The translations under genes were made by a program, and so were the position numbers. The notes under the pieces are model-generated. The model made no database searches and was not told the DNA's origin. It saw only the letters and a list, made by a program, of their open reading frames with translations. A stretch of 14,912 nucleotides of DNA from CAZCZR01 sp964503455 (GTDB lineage Bacteria > Bacillota > Clostridia > UBA1381), in NCBI GenBank assembly GCA_964503455.1, contig CAZCZR010000044.1:1-14912 (forward strand). Direction: 5' to 3'. The first letter of the stretch is position 1. Each line of letters starts with the position of its first letter. This document shows positions 1 through 8,600 of the stretch, piece by piece.

Positions 1-35
1 CGCAGAAAAAACCGTAAAAATTCCCCGTTTACCTA

Positions 36-64
36 TTTACAAAACGGCAATTTTGTTATATAAT
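36..64 (+). promoter_or_regulatory. Sigma-A type promoter for argC-argB
   Basis: A -35 box TTTACA (36-41) is followed, after exactly 17 bases, by a perfect -10 box TATAAT (59-64). This predicts a start near base 71 and a leader of about 73 bases before argC. No other gene lies between this promoter and argC, so argC is the first gene of its transcript. I see no arginine-repressor box that I would defend. Confidence 0.85.
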
Positions 65-96
65 AAAATATGTGCAAATTCAGAACAAGAGCCTGT

Positions 97-114
97 GCGC
101 GGTTCCGGCCGCGC
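97..114 (+). other. Small GC-rich hairpin in the argC leader
   Basis: A 6-bp stem (GCGCGG pairing with CCGCGC) closes a 6-base loop (UUCCGG) in the predicted untranslated leader of argC. No U-run follows, so it is not an intrinsic terminator. The loop lacks the A1/G4 pattern of ANTAR targets. It may stabilise the 5' end or mean nothing. The ribosome-binding purine run is at 124-133, just downstream. Confidence 0.4.
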
Positions 115-143
115 TCGGACCTTGAGGAAAGGATAGATCATAA

Positions 144-1181
144 ATGATAAAAACCGCTGTTCTCGGCGCAACTGGATACGCCGGAATAGAGCTGGTGCGG
201 CTTTTATGCCGGCACCCCGAAGCAAGTATAGAAGTACTCTGCTCGCAAAGCTTCAAGGGGCAGAAAATAAGCGACGTGTATCAAAGCCTGCGCGGCGTTT
301 TGGACAAGGAATGTGAGGAAATAGATCTTGACAGGATAGCCGAATGTGACGTGGCGTTCACCGCGCTGCCGCACGGCGCTTCAAAAACGGTCATACCATC
401 TTTAATAGAACGCGGACTGAAGGTCATCGACCTGAGCGGCGACTACCGCTACGATGATCCGGCGGTGTACGAGGAATGGTACGGCGAGAAGCACTCCTCG
501 CCGGAGCTTTTGGCGGAGTCGGTATACGGACTGCCGGAGCTGCACCGTGAAAAGATAAAGACCGCGCGCCTTATAGGCAACCCCGGCTGCTACACGACCT
601 GCTCCATACTCGGCGCGGCGCCGGTGCTTGCATCGGGTCTCGGAGAGCATAAGAACATAATCATTGACGCTAAGTCGGGCGTCACCGGCGCGGGAAGAGG
701 ATTGGGGATAGCGTATCACTTCTGCGAGTGTACCGAAAACACCAAGGCGTACAAAGTCGCGACGCACCGCCACACCTCGGAGATAGAGCAGGAGCTTTCA
801 AACATAGCGAACGACAATATTTTAGTGTCGTTTACCCCGCACCTTATACCTCAAAAGCGGGGCATACTTGCCACTATCTATGTAAATCTCGCCCGTCCGG
901 CAACGCCTGAGGAGCTGCACGGGATATACTCGGATTTTTACAGGGACGAGCCTTTCGTGCGGGTAAAGCCTTTGGGCGAGCTGCCCGAAACAAAGCACGT
1001 TGCCGGCTCCAATTTCGCCGACATAGGCGTAGTCGTTGACAAAAGGCTGCAAAGAGCGGTCATAGTGTCGGCAATAGACAATATAGTAAAAGGCGCGGCG
1101 GGTCAGGCGATAGAAAACATGAACCTGATATTCGGACTGGACGAGACCGCCGGTCTGACAGAACCCGGATTTTACTTATAA
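144..1181 (+). CDS. argC: N-acetyl-gamma-glutamyl-phosphate reductase
   Basis: The product catalyses the NADPH-dependent reduction of N-acetylglutamyl-5-phosphate to N-acetylglutamate-5-semialdehyde, the third step of arginine (ornithine) synthesis, in the cytoplasm. The 345-residue protein has the usual length. It shows the N-terminal nucleotide-binding motif GATGYAG (8-14), the catalytic cysteine in GNPGCYTT (Cys149), the SGVTGAGRG substrate loop (178-186) and the HRHTSEIEQ motif (208-216) with the active-site histidine. The ATG at 144 is preceded by GAGGAAAGGA at 124-133, and the first residues already form the first beta strand of the Rossmann fold, so no longer start is needed. argB follows after 13 bases, so the two are clearly co-transcribed. 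argJ, which commonly sits between them in Firmicutes, is absent here. Confidence 0.97.
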   Translation: MIKTAVLGATGYAGIELVRLLCRHPEASIEVLCSQSFKGQKISDVYQSLRGVLDKECEEIDLDRIAECDVAFTALPHGASKTVIPSLIERGLKVIDLSGDYRYDDPAVYEEWYGEKHSSPELLAESVYGLPELHREKIKTARLIGNPGCYTTCSILGAAPVLASGLGEHKNIIIDAKSGVTGAGRGLGIAYHFCECTENTKAYKVATHRHTSEIEQELSNIANDNILVSFTPHLIPQKRGILATIYVNLARPATPEELHGIYSDFYRDEPFVRVKPLGELPETKHVAGSNFADIGVVVDKRLQRAVIVSAIDNIVKGAAGQAIENMNLIFGLDETAGLTEPGFYL

Positions 1182-1194
1182 GCGGAGGACATAA

Positions 1195-2067
1195 ATGGAA
1201 CAGTTGATCAAAAAAGCGGAAATACTTATAGAGGCTCTGCCGTATATACAAAAGTTTTCCGGCAAAACGGTCGTCATCAAATACGGCGGCAACGCCATGA
1301 TAAACGACGATCTGAAAAGCGCCGTTATGGAGGATATAACCCTTCTTAAATTCATCGGCTTAAACCCCATAGTGGTACACGGCGGCGGCCCGGATATATC
1401 GGCGGAGCTTAAAAACCATAATGTCAAAAGCACCTTTGTCAACGGTCTGCGCGTGACGGACGACATCACCATGCGCGTGGCGCAGCAGGTGCTTATAGGC
1501 AAGACCAACAAGGAAATAGTGTCGCTTTTAAACACCAAGGGCGCGCGCGCCGTAGGGATCTCCGGCATTGACGCGAGCTTTATAGAGTGCAAAAAAAGCT
1601 ATACCGAGGTGGACGGCGAGCGTATGGATATAGGCTATGTGGGCGAGATCACCCACGTAAAGCACTGCCTTATCGACCATCTCGCGGACGATCAGTACAT
1701 ACCCGTCATAGCGCCGATAGGCACCGACAGCGAGGGCAACAGCTACAACATAAACGCCGATACCGTAGCCGGAGCCATAGCCTCAGCCGTGGGCGCGGAA
1801 AAGCTGATACTTCTCACCGACGTCGAGGGCATAAAGGATGCCGACGGCAATATCATCTATGAAGCCGACAGCAGGAGCATATACGATATGATAGATTCCG
1901 GCGTTATCAGCGGAGGCATGATACCGAAGGTCCACGGCTGTCTTGACGCGATCAAAAACGGCGTTAAGGGCGTGCATATCATTGACGGCAGGATCCCTCA
2001 CTGCCTGCTTTTGGAGATATTCACCAAGTCGGGAATAGGAACTCTTATCAAGAGCGAAGAATATTAG
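1195..2067 (+). CDS. argB: Acetylglutamate kinase, arginine-sensitive type
   Basis: The product phosphorylates N-acetylglutamate with ATP, the second and usually controlling step of arginine synthesis, and passes its product to ArgC encoded just upstream. The 290-residue protein belongs to the amino-acid kinase family. It shows VVIKYGGNAM (about 26-35) and the glycine loop VVHGGGPDI (about 60-68), plus a C-terminal segment rich in conserved residues that ends HCLLLEIFTKSGIGTLI. It carries the roughly 20-residue N-terminal helix (KAEILIEALPYIQKF) which, in the family, marks hexameric enzymes inhibited by arginine; inhibition here is therefore inferred. The ATG follows GGAGG (1184-1188) by 6 bases. 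No terminator with a U-run follows, so readthrough into the repeat-bearing gap and proS is possible. Confidence 0.97.
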   Translation: MEQLIKKAEILIEALPYIQKFSGKTVVIKYGGNAMINDDLKSAVMEDITLLKFIGLNPIVVHGGGPDISAELKNHNVKSTFVNGLRVTDDITMRVAQQVLIGKTNKEIVSLLNTKGARAVGISGIDASFIECKKSYTEVDGERMDIGYVGEITHVKHCLIDHLADDQYIPVIAPIGTDSEGNSYNINADTVAGAIASAVGAEKLILLTDVEGIKDADGNIIYEADSRSIYDMIDSGVISGGMIPKVHGCLDAIKNGVKGVHIIDGRIPHCLLLEIFTKSGIGTLIKSEEY

Positions 2068-2095
2068 CAGTACGGTGTAACGCTTAAATATTTAT

Positions 2096-2191
2096 GCTTT
2101 GCAGGGGCCGGCGTCCTTGACTGCCCGTTGTTTAAAAACGGAATTTGTGTACGCGCAACGGGACGCCGAAGGCGCCGTTCCCCTACGAAGC
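2096..2191. repeat. Long imperfect inverted repeat between argB and proS
   Basis: Arm one (2096-2130) and arm two (2156-2191) are imperfect reverse complements over about 35 bases. GCTTTGCAGGGG matches GCTTCGTAGGGG in the reverse complement of arm two, and GCCCGTTG matches TCCCGTTG. The centre of about 25 bases is AT-rich. Several differences are C/T changes that keep G-U pairing in RNA. There is no U-run after the arm, so it is not a standard terminator. The core TAGGGG...CCCCTA resembles dispersed intergenic repeats of Clostridia, which I recall but cannot search. The element has no ORF or transposase. Confidence 0.6.
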
Positions 2192-2240
2192 TTTATATGG
2201 TGCAACCACGTAACATTAAGCTTTAGATATTACAATGTAA

Positions 2241-2266
2241 CGGGAGGTGACCGTCGTGGTCGCCCG
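2241..2266. repeat. Short dyad, REP-like module upstream of proS
   Basis: The segment starts CGGG and ends CCCG, with an inner GACC/GGTC pairing (2249-2252 with 2258-2261) around a GTCGT loop. Read on the minus strand it starts CGGGCGACCA, like the GGGCGACC-type dispersed repeats of Clostridia. The AGGTGA inside it looks like a ribosome-binding site but lies 21 bases before the nearest ATG (2272), too far to serve it. Confidence 0.4.
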
Positions 2267-2292
2267 TTCGGATGAAAGAAAGGAAAAAAACA

Positions 2293-4002
2293 ATGCGTTT
2301 ATCTAAATTATTGCTGCCCACGCTGCGCGAGGTACCCTCGGAGGCGGAGATCACAAGCCACAAGCTCATGCTCCGCGCGGGAATGATCCGCCGCCTTGCC
2401 GCGGGCATATACTCATATCTGCCTTTGGGAATACGCACGCTGCAAAAGGTTGAAAAAATAGTGCGCGAGGAAATGGACGCCGCGGGGGCGCAGGAGCTTT
2501 TGATGCCGGCGCTGCTTCCGGCGGAGGCGTATCAGGCGTCGGGACGCTGGGAGGTGTTCGGCGACAGTATGTTCAAGCTGAAGGACCGCTGGGGCAGAGA
2601 TTTCTGTCTTGGTCCCACACACGAGGAGCTGTTCACCCAGACTGTCTTAGACGAGGTGCGCTCATATAAGGAATACCCGATGACGCTGTATCAGATACAG
2701 ACCAAATACCGCGATGAGGGACGTCCGCGATTCGGACTTATGCGCGGCAGAGAGTTCGTCATGAAGGACGCTTACAGCTTCGACACCTCATGGGAGGGAC
2801 TTGACGAGTCGTATAAAAAGATGTACGAGGCGTACTGCAAGACATTTATCCGCATGGGTCTGGACTTTACCGTGGTTGACGCGGACTCGGGCGCTATGGG
2901 CGGGTCGGGAAGTCAGGAGTTCATGGTAAAATCGCCCGTGGGCGAGGACGGTATCGCATACTGTGACGCGTGCGATTACGCGGCGAATTATGAGAAGGCG
3001 GAGTGTATAGTTTCGGAGAAGCTTTATAAAAAGGGCGATCTCCCGCTTGAAAGGTTCCACACTCCCAATGTGCATACCATAGAGGAGCTTGTGGCGTTCA
3101 TTGACGGCGGCGAGCCGTATATGTTCGCAAAGACGATCATTTACAAGGCGGACGGCAAGTACATTGCCGTAATGGTGCGCGGCGACAGAGAGGTCAACGA
3201 GGTCAAGCTGAAAAACCTTATCGGCTGCACAGATGATCCGGAGCTTGCCGAGCCGGGCGCGGTGCGCGAGCTGACACACGCGGAGGTAGGCTTTGCAGGC
3301 CCGATAGGTCTGGATATACCGGTGTATGTTGACAAAGAGGTCACCTTCATGGAGAACTTCATTGTCGGAGCGAACGAAACGGATTATCATTACAAGAACG
3401 TTCATATAGGAAGAGATTTTGAGCCGACGGTCGTTGCCGATATAAGGACTATCTGCGCCGGAGACGCGTGTCCCCGATGCGGACAGCCGATAAAGACCGC
3501 TCAGGGCATTGAGGTAGGTCATATATTCAAGCTCGGCACAAAGTATTCCGACGCTCTCGGACTCAAATTCCTTGACGAGAACAGCGAGTACCGCACAGTT
3601 ATCATGGGCTGCTACGGCATAGGCGTAACGCGCTGCCTTGCCGCGATAATTGAGCAGCACTGCGATGAAAACGGCATATGCTTCCCTGTGTCGGTCGCGC
3701 CGTTTGAAGCGATAGTGATCCCCGTAAACAATAAAAACGAGGAGCAGGCGGCGGAAGCCGAGCGCATATACTCCGAGCTTAAAGCAAAAGGCATAGACGT
3801 GCTTATCGACGACAGAGCCGAGCGCGCCGGAGTAAAATTCAAGGACGCCGATCTCATAGGCGTGCCGGTAAGGATAGTGGTAGGCAAAAAGTGCGGCGAA
3901 GGCATAGTGGAATACAAAAAGCGCACCGATGCCGAATCGGTAGATATGCCCGCCGATGAGGCGATAGCCGAGCTGGTGCGCTATATAGAGGAAAACAGAT
4001 AA
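2293..4002 (+). CDS. proS: Prolyl-tRNA synthetase, bacterial (YbaK-insertion) type
   Basis: The product charges tRNA-Pro with proline. It is a class II synthetase of 569 residues from this start, the normal size of the bacterial form. Motif 2 lies in YRDEGRPRFG (139-148) and motif 3 in GCYGIGVTR (439-447). GPTHEE (108-113) lies in the catalytic core. The editing insertion spans about residues 230-390, with the conserved lysine of the AKTIIYK segment at 280, and the anticodon-binding domain is C-terminal. Two CxxC pairs (Cys224/227 and Cys393/396) flank the insertion. An in-frame ATG exists at 2272. I prefer 2293 because AAAGGA (2279-2284) is 8 bases upstream and the family starts MRLSKLLLPTLRE. 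No T-box sequence is seen upstream. It stands alone between argB and a convergent terminator. Confidence 0.96.
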   Translation: MRLSKLLLPTLREVPSEAEITSHKLMLRAGMIRRLAAGIYSYLPLGIRTLQKVEKIVREEMDAAGAQELLMPALLPAEAYQASGRWEVFGDSMFKLKDRWGRDFCLGPTHEELFTQTVLDEVRSYKEYPMTLYQIQTKYRDEGRPRFGLMRGREFVMKDAYSFDTSWEGLDESYKKMYEAYCKTFIRMGLDFTVVDADSGAMGGSGSQEFMVKSPVGEDGIAYCDACDYAANYEKAECIVSEKLYKKGDLPLERFHTPNVHTIEELVAFIDGGEPYMFAKTIIYKADGKYIAVMVRGDREVNEVKLKNLIGCTDDPELAEPGAVRELTHAEVGFAGPIGLDIPVYVDKEVTFMENFIVGANETDYHYKNVHIGRDFEPTVVADIRTICAGDACPRCGQPIKTAQGIEVGHIFKLGTKYSDALGLKFLDENSEYRTVIMGCYGIGVTRCLAAIIEQHCDENGICFPVSVAPFEAIVIPVNNKNEEQAAEAERIYSELKAKGIDVLIDDRAERAGVKFKDADLIGVPVRIVVGKKCGEGIVEYKKRTDAESVDMPADEAIAELVRYIEENR

Positions 4003-4055
4003 AGAGACATCCCGCTTTATCCGCCCGTTCCGATATAAAAGGACATAATTTAACA

Positions 4056-4100
4056 AAAGCATACAGCCGCCGTTTCCGACACGCTGTATGCTTTATTTTT
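4056..4100. terminator. Intrinsic terminator between convergent proS and gltD
   Basis: A perfect 12-bp stem (4056-4067 with 4083-4094, AAAGCATACAGC/GCTGTATGCTTT) encloses a 15-base loop and is followed on the + strand by ATTTTTT. This is a convincing terminator for proS. On the minus strand the exit is TTTGTTAA, a weaker U-run, so it probably also ends the gltD transcript, less efficiently. Confidence 0.85.
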
Positions 4101-4115
4101 TCTCAAACGCGGGAG

Positions 4116-5576
4116 CTACTCCCTTTCGCACAGGTATCTGTCCGCCGCGTCGGCGGCTTCCATGCCCTCGCGGATCGCCCATACCACAAGGCTCTGACCT
4201 CTGCGGCAGTCGCCCGCGGCAAAGATTCCCTCAAGCGAGGTCCTGTGATCCTTATCCGAGGCCTTTATATTGCTCCTTGCGTCCGTTTCAAGCATGAGCT
4301 GCTCCGAAAGCGTCTTTTCCGGCCCTAAAAAGCCCATGGCTATCAGAACAAGCTCCGCCGGACGCACCTTCTCGCTGCCGGGAACGGGCTTCGGACCCTC
4401 CGGCGTCCACTCCACATTCACTGTGTGAACAGCCTTGACCCTGCCCTTGTCATCGCCGTCGATCTTCGTCACGGTTGTAAGGTATTCCCTCGGATCGCTG
4501 CCGTAAAGATACTCCGCTTCCTCCTGACCGTAATCCGTTTTTCTGATGCGCGGCCATTCGGGCCATGGATTTTGCGGAAGCCTTTTTTCGGGCGCTTCGC
4601 CCATTATCTCAAACTGCACAACGCTCTTGCAGCCGTGGCGTATGGATGTTCCCGCGCAGTCGGTGCCTGTGTCGCCGCCGCCTATTATCACGACGTTTTT
4701 ATCCTTCGCGCTTATATAATTTCCGTCGGCAAGCTCCGAATCAAGAAGGCTCTTGGTGTTTTTCGACAGAAATTCCACCGCGTAATGCACGCCTTTAAGC
4801 TCCGCGCCCGGCACCTTCAAAGGACGCGGCACCGTCGCGCCGCAGCAAAGCACTATCGCGTCAAATTCATGCACAAGCCGCACCGCCGGATAATCCCTGC
4901 CGATTTCCGTGTTCAGCTCAAACTTCACGCCCTCCTTTTTCATAAGGCGCACTCTGCGCTCAACAACGGATTTGTCCAGCTTCATATTCGGTATGCCGTA
5001 CATAAGCAGTCCGCCCGCCCTGTCGGCGCGTTCGAACACCGTCACATCATGCCCCATCTGATTGAGCCTGTCGGCGCAGGCAAGTCCCGCGGGACCTGAG
5101 CCTATAACGGCAGCGCGCTTGTTGGTGACCTTTGCGGGTATTCTCGGCTCCACCTTGCCCTCGGCAAACATGGTGTCGATTATATGGCACTCGATGTTTT
5201 TGACCGTCACCGCCTCGTCATGAAGTCCCTCTGTGCAGGAGCCTTCGCAAAGCGCCGGACATACTCTGCCCGTGAACTCAGGGAAAGTATTTGTAAGCGA
5301 CAGCCGCTTGTAAGCCTCCTCTATCCTGCCGTGATATACCAGATCGTTCCATTCGGGAATAAGGTTCGACAGCGGACATCCTATTGAAGTTCTTCCTATC
5401 TGCGCTCCCGCGTGGCAGAACGGCACCCCGCAGTCCATACATCTCGCCGCCTGCGTCCTCAGAGCGTCGATGCCGGAATGAGTGTGGAATTCTGCCCAGT
5501 CCTTTATTCTTTCGCCGCACGGTCTGTCCTTGGGCAGCGCGCGGTCATATTCCAAAAATCCTGTTGGTTTTCCCAT
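4116..5576 (-). CDS. gltD: Glutamate synthase (NADPH), small subunit
   Basis: The beta subunit of GOGAT takes electrons from NADPH through FAD and iron-sulfur centres and passes them to the large subunit. The 486-residue protein has the N-terminal cysteine clusters CMDCGVPFC (46-54), GCPLS (67) and CPALCEGSC (106-114) that bind the 4Fe-4S centres. The FAD-binding motif is VIGSGPAGLACADRL (157-171), the NADPH-binding motif IIGGGDTGTDCAG (297-309), and the C-terminal FAD motif GIFAAGDCRRGQS (450-462). GGAGGT lies 6 bases before its ATG, and it begins 24 bases after the gltB stop, so the two subunits are translationally and transcriptionally paired. It is the last gene of the minus-strand block, next to the convergent terminator. 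Related DPD/NfnB-type flavoproteins share this fold, but the gltB neighbour settles the call. Confidence 0.96.
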   Translation of the reverse strand: MGKPTGFLEYDRALPKDRPCGERIKDWAEFHTHSGIDALRTQAARCMDCGVPFCHAGAQIGRTSIGCPLSNLIPEWNDLVYHGRIEEAYKRLSLTNTFPEFTGRVCPALCEGSCTEGLHDEAVTVKNIECHIIDTMFAEGKVEPRIPAKVTNKRAAVIGSGPAGLACADRLNQMGHDVTVFERADRAGGLLMYGIPNMKLDKSVVERRVRLMKKEGVKFELNTEIGRDYPAVRLVHEFDAIVLCCGATVPRPLKVPGAELKGVHYAVEFLSKNTKSLLDSELADGNYISAKDKNVVIIGGGDTGTDCAGTSIRHGCKSVVQFEIMGEAPEKRLPQNPWPEWPRIRKTDYGQEEAEYLYGSDPREYLTTVTKIDGDDKGRVKAVHTVNVEWTPEGPKPVPGSEKVRPAELVLIAMGFLGPEKTLSEQLMLETDARSNIKASDKDHRTSLEGIFAAGDCRRGQSLVVWAIREGMEAADAADRYLCERE

Positions 5577-5600
5577 TTTTTACCTCCAAATCGACGCTGT

Positions 5601-8600
5601 TTATACCGCAGCTACCTTCTTGCCCGTAACCGCTTCAAAAGCCTTCAGCTTCGCCTCGTCCTCCGACGCGCCTGCGGCAAGCTCGTTTCTTACCACCGTG
5701 ACAACTTTTTTATAGTCTTTCGGTATCACCTTTACAAACCGGCTCTTTTCCTCGTCAAAGTTTTTCAATATTCTTTCGCCGGTGGACGAGCCTGTGTATT
5801 TTACGTGCTTTTCTATCATTGCTCTTAGCAGCTCCGTGTCCTCGTCCGATTCAACGGCGTCGAGAAGCACAAGCTCCTTGTTGCAGCGAATATCGAAGCT
5901 GCCGTCCGCGTCATATACATACGCCGTTCCGCCGGACATTCCCGCCGCGAAATTCCTTCCGGTACGGCCGAGAATGACCGCGCAGCCGCCTGTCATATAC
6001 TCGCAGCCGTGGTCGCCTATGCCCTCCGCGACAGCGTACACGCCGCTGTTTCTCACGCAGAAGCGTTCCCCCGCGATGCCGCGTATATACGCCTCGCCGG
6101 ATATTGCGCCGTAAAACGCCACGTTTCCTATTATAACGTTCTCGTGCGGGATAAAGTCCGCGCCCTTGGGCGGAACTACAACTATCTTTCCTCCGGACAG
6201 ACCCTTTCCTATATAGTCGTTGGAGTCGCCCTCAAGTCTGAGCGTCACGCCCGGAGCCAGAAACGCCCCGAAGCTCTGCCCCGCCGAGCCTGTGAATTTC
6301 AGGTTTATCGTATCTGCGGGAAGTCCTTCCGCGCCGTATCTGCGGGCGATCTCCGATGAAAGTATAGTACCTGTCACACGATCGGTGTTGTTTATCGAAA
6401 GAGCCGCGTCCACGCGTTCGCCGCGCTCAAGAGCCGGCTCGCAAAGCGCCAAAAGCGTATTTATATCGAGAGTCTTTTCAAGCTCGTGATCCTGCGCGAC
6501 ATTAAAGTATCTTTCCGAATCGTTTGAGCATATCTTGGGCTGGTAAAGCAGCGACGACAGATCAATGCCCGAAAGCTTGCCCTCTCCCGCAACGTGCTTT
6601 TGCGAAAGACATTCCACATGACCGATCATATCGTTCACCGAACGGAAGCCGAGCTTCGCCATCCATTCCCTCAGATCGCGGGCGATAAAGCGCATAAAGT
6701 TCTCGACATACTCCGGCTTTCCGCAGAAGCGCTTTCTCAAAAGCGGACTCTGCGTGGCAACGCCCACCGGACAGGTGTCGAGGTTGCAAACTCTCATCAT
6801 GACGCAGCCTATCGCGATCAGCGGACCTGTCGCGAATCCGAACTCCTCCGCGCCCAGAAGCGCCGCGACAGCCACGTCCCTGCCCGTGAGCAGCTTGCCG
6901 TCCGTTTCTATCACGACTCTGTTTCTCATGTTGTTCATCAAAAGCGCCTGATGCGTTTCCGCAACGCCCAGCTCCCAAGGCAGTCCCGCATGGCGGACTC
7001 CGGTTCTCGGCGCGGCTCCCGTTCCTCCGTCAAAGCCTGACACAAGTATAACGTCCGCGCGTCCTTTCGCGACGCCGACGGCTATAGTGCCGACTCCCGC
7101 CTCCGAAACGAGCTTCACACTGATGCGCGCGTCGCGGTTGGCGTTTTTGAGGTCGTGTATAAGCTGAGCGAGATCCTCTATGGAGTATATGTCATGGTGC
7201 GGCGGCGGTGATATAAGGCTCACGCCCGGAGTGGAGTATCTTGCCTTCGCTATCCACGGGTACACCTTTCCGCCGGGGAGATGTCCGCCTTCGCCGGGCT
7301 TCGCGCCCTGCGCCATTTTTATCTGTATTTCCTTCGCGTGGCGGAGGTAGTCTATCTGCACGCCGAAACGTCCCGACGCCACCTGCTTTATAGCCGAGCA
7401 GCGCGAATCGCCGTTCTCGTCGGGGATATATCTTTCGGGTATTTCGCCGCCCTCGCCGCTGTTCGATTTGCCGCCCAGACGGTTCATCGCTATAGCCAGA
7501 CACTCATGCGCCTCCTGACTTATGGAACCGTAGGACATTGCGCCCGTTTTGAAGCGCTTTACTATGGACTCGACGCTTTCAACGCTGTCTATCGCTATAG
7601 GCTTGTCAACCGTGCGAAGGTTTAACATTCCGCGGATGTTGCACTGCTTTTCGTTGTGACTGTTCATCTCGGCGGCAAATTCCTTGTAAAGCTTGTAATC
7701 TCCGCTCCTGCAGGCCATTTGAAGCTTGTAGATCGATTCGGGGTTGAACATATGGTACTCGCCATTTGCTCTCCACTTGTAGTCGCCGCCCGTCTTTAAG
7801 GCGTAATTCTTCGTGACCGCGTCAAAGGCCGATCTGTGACGCTCTATAGCCTCTTTCTCGATGCCCGATATGTCAAGCCCGCCGATTCTTGTGGTGGTGC
7901 CGGTGAAATAGCGGTCTATGACGGAGGCGTCTATGCCGAGAGCCTCGAATATCTGCGCGCCGCGGTATGACTGTATGGAGGAAATGCCCATTTTCGACAT
8001 TACCTTTACAATGCCGCTTGTTTCCGCGTGACGGTAGCGTTCGACAGCCTCGTCATATGTCACATCGGTCACAAGGCTTTCGTTTATGAGCCGGTCTATA
8101 GCCTCATACGCCATATACGGATTAACGCCGTCGGCTCCGTAGCCTATAAGCGCGGCAAAGTGATGCACCTCGCGCGGCTCCGCCGACTCAAGTATGATGC
8201 TTACCTTCATGCGGGTACCCTGTCTTATAAGATGATGATGCAGTCCCGCAGCGGCAAGCAGCGACGGTATCGGAGCCTTGAAGCGCCCCGCGTCCTTATC
8301 CGAAAGCACGATTATGCTGTAGCCGTTTTCAATCGCTATATCCGCGGCGGTGAACACCGACTCAAGCGCGGTTTCCATATCCTCTCTGCCCCTCACGTTG
8401 AAAAGTATGGGCAGAGTTATTACCTTGAAGCCCTTTTTGTCAACGGCGCGTATGCGTTCAAGCTCCCCGTCCGTAAGGATCGGAGAAGCCGCGCGTATTC
8501 TGCGGCAGTTTTCGCCTGAGGGCGAGAACATATTGCCGCCGCTGCCGAAAAATGTGGTCGTCGAGGTGACGATCTTTTCGCGGATAGCGTCTATAGGCGG

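Noticed and set aside
2068..2292. T-box leader for proS
   Set aside because: T-box control of proS is common in Firmicutes, but no AGGGTGGNACCGCG-like antiterminator core or terminator lies in this gap; its structure is explained by the repeat modules.
2788..4062. 424-codon open frame on the minus strand opposite proS
   Set aside because: It is fully antisense to a well-conserved synthetase, has a composition typical of a mirrored codon pattern (rich in Tyr, Arg, Val, His), no ribosome-binding site and no recognisable domain.
4425..5099. 224-codon open frame on the + strand opposite gltD
   Set aside because: It is a shadow of gltD: no domain, no ribosome-binding site, and composition dominated by His, Arg and Ala as in other mirrored frames.
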